Below are positions 5,409-5,417 of a stretch of DNA of 5,417 nucleotides, piece by piece. This DNA comes from Acidiferrobacter sp. (GTDB taxonomy: Bacteria; Pseudomonadota; Gammaproteobacteria; Arenicellales; UBA868). The position numbers were made by a program, and so were the translations under genes. Where the stretch lies: positions 1 to 5,417 of the forward strand of contig NZKZ01000199.1 in assembly GCA_002694065.1 (NCBI GenBank), read 5' to 3'. The notes beneath the pieces are model-generated. The model worked only from the letters and a program-made list of their open reading frames with translations. It was not told the origin of the DNA and ran no database searches. Position 1 is the stretch's first letter, and the number at the start of each line of letters is the position of its first letter.

Positions 5409-5417
5409 AACAAACAA

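Noticed and set aside
1..5417. CRISPR array, tRNA, rRNA or insertion sequence
   Set aside because: No regularly spaced repeats, no cloverleaf-like segments, no terminal inverted repeats and no transposase were seen.

Overview
The window looks like a gene-dense piece of an archaeal genome, or of an archaeal mobile element. The main evidence is a divergent TFB/TFIIB-type protein with an N-terminal zinc ribbon, a eukaryote-like ubiquitin system, frequent AGG arginine codons, strong Shine-Dalgarno sites and overlapping start/stop codons. A euryarchaeal or Thermoplasmatota-like lineage would fit, but the sequence alone does not settle it. I see no tRNA, rRNA, CRISPR array, transposase or integrase.

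Positions 6-2346 (+ strand) hold five tightly packed genes that read as one operon. In order they are: a 215-residue protein of unknown family whose layout resembles an E2 (UBC) fold; a 71-residue ubiquitin-like protein (Ubl) ending in Gly-Gly-Leu; a 254-residue ThiF/E1-type adenylating enzyme; a 164-residue JAMM/MPN metalloprotease; and a 75-residue acidic, helical protein. The Ubl, E1 and JAMM calls are well supported by motifs. The E2 call is a hypothesis. A consistent model has the JAMM enzyme remove the final Leu of the Ubl to expose Gly-Gly, the E1 adenylate it, and the first gene product (if E2-like) take part in transfer. The JAMM enzyme could also remove the conjugate later.

Positions 2347-2470 are a non-coding gap with a weak AT-rich promoter candidate and a small hairpin. 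Positions 2471-3388 (+) encode the TFB-like protein. It meets a 656-residue minus-strand gene (5361-3391) tail to tail, with only 2 bases between the stop codons. That large protein has a short four-cysteine zinc-knuckle at its N-terminus and is otherwise unrecognised. Its upstream region (5362-5417) is AT-rich and carries a spaced 7-bp direct repeat.

The part most likely to be new is the compact Ubl-E1-JAMM operon with its two unassigned partners.
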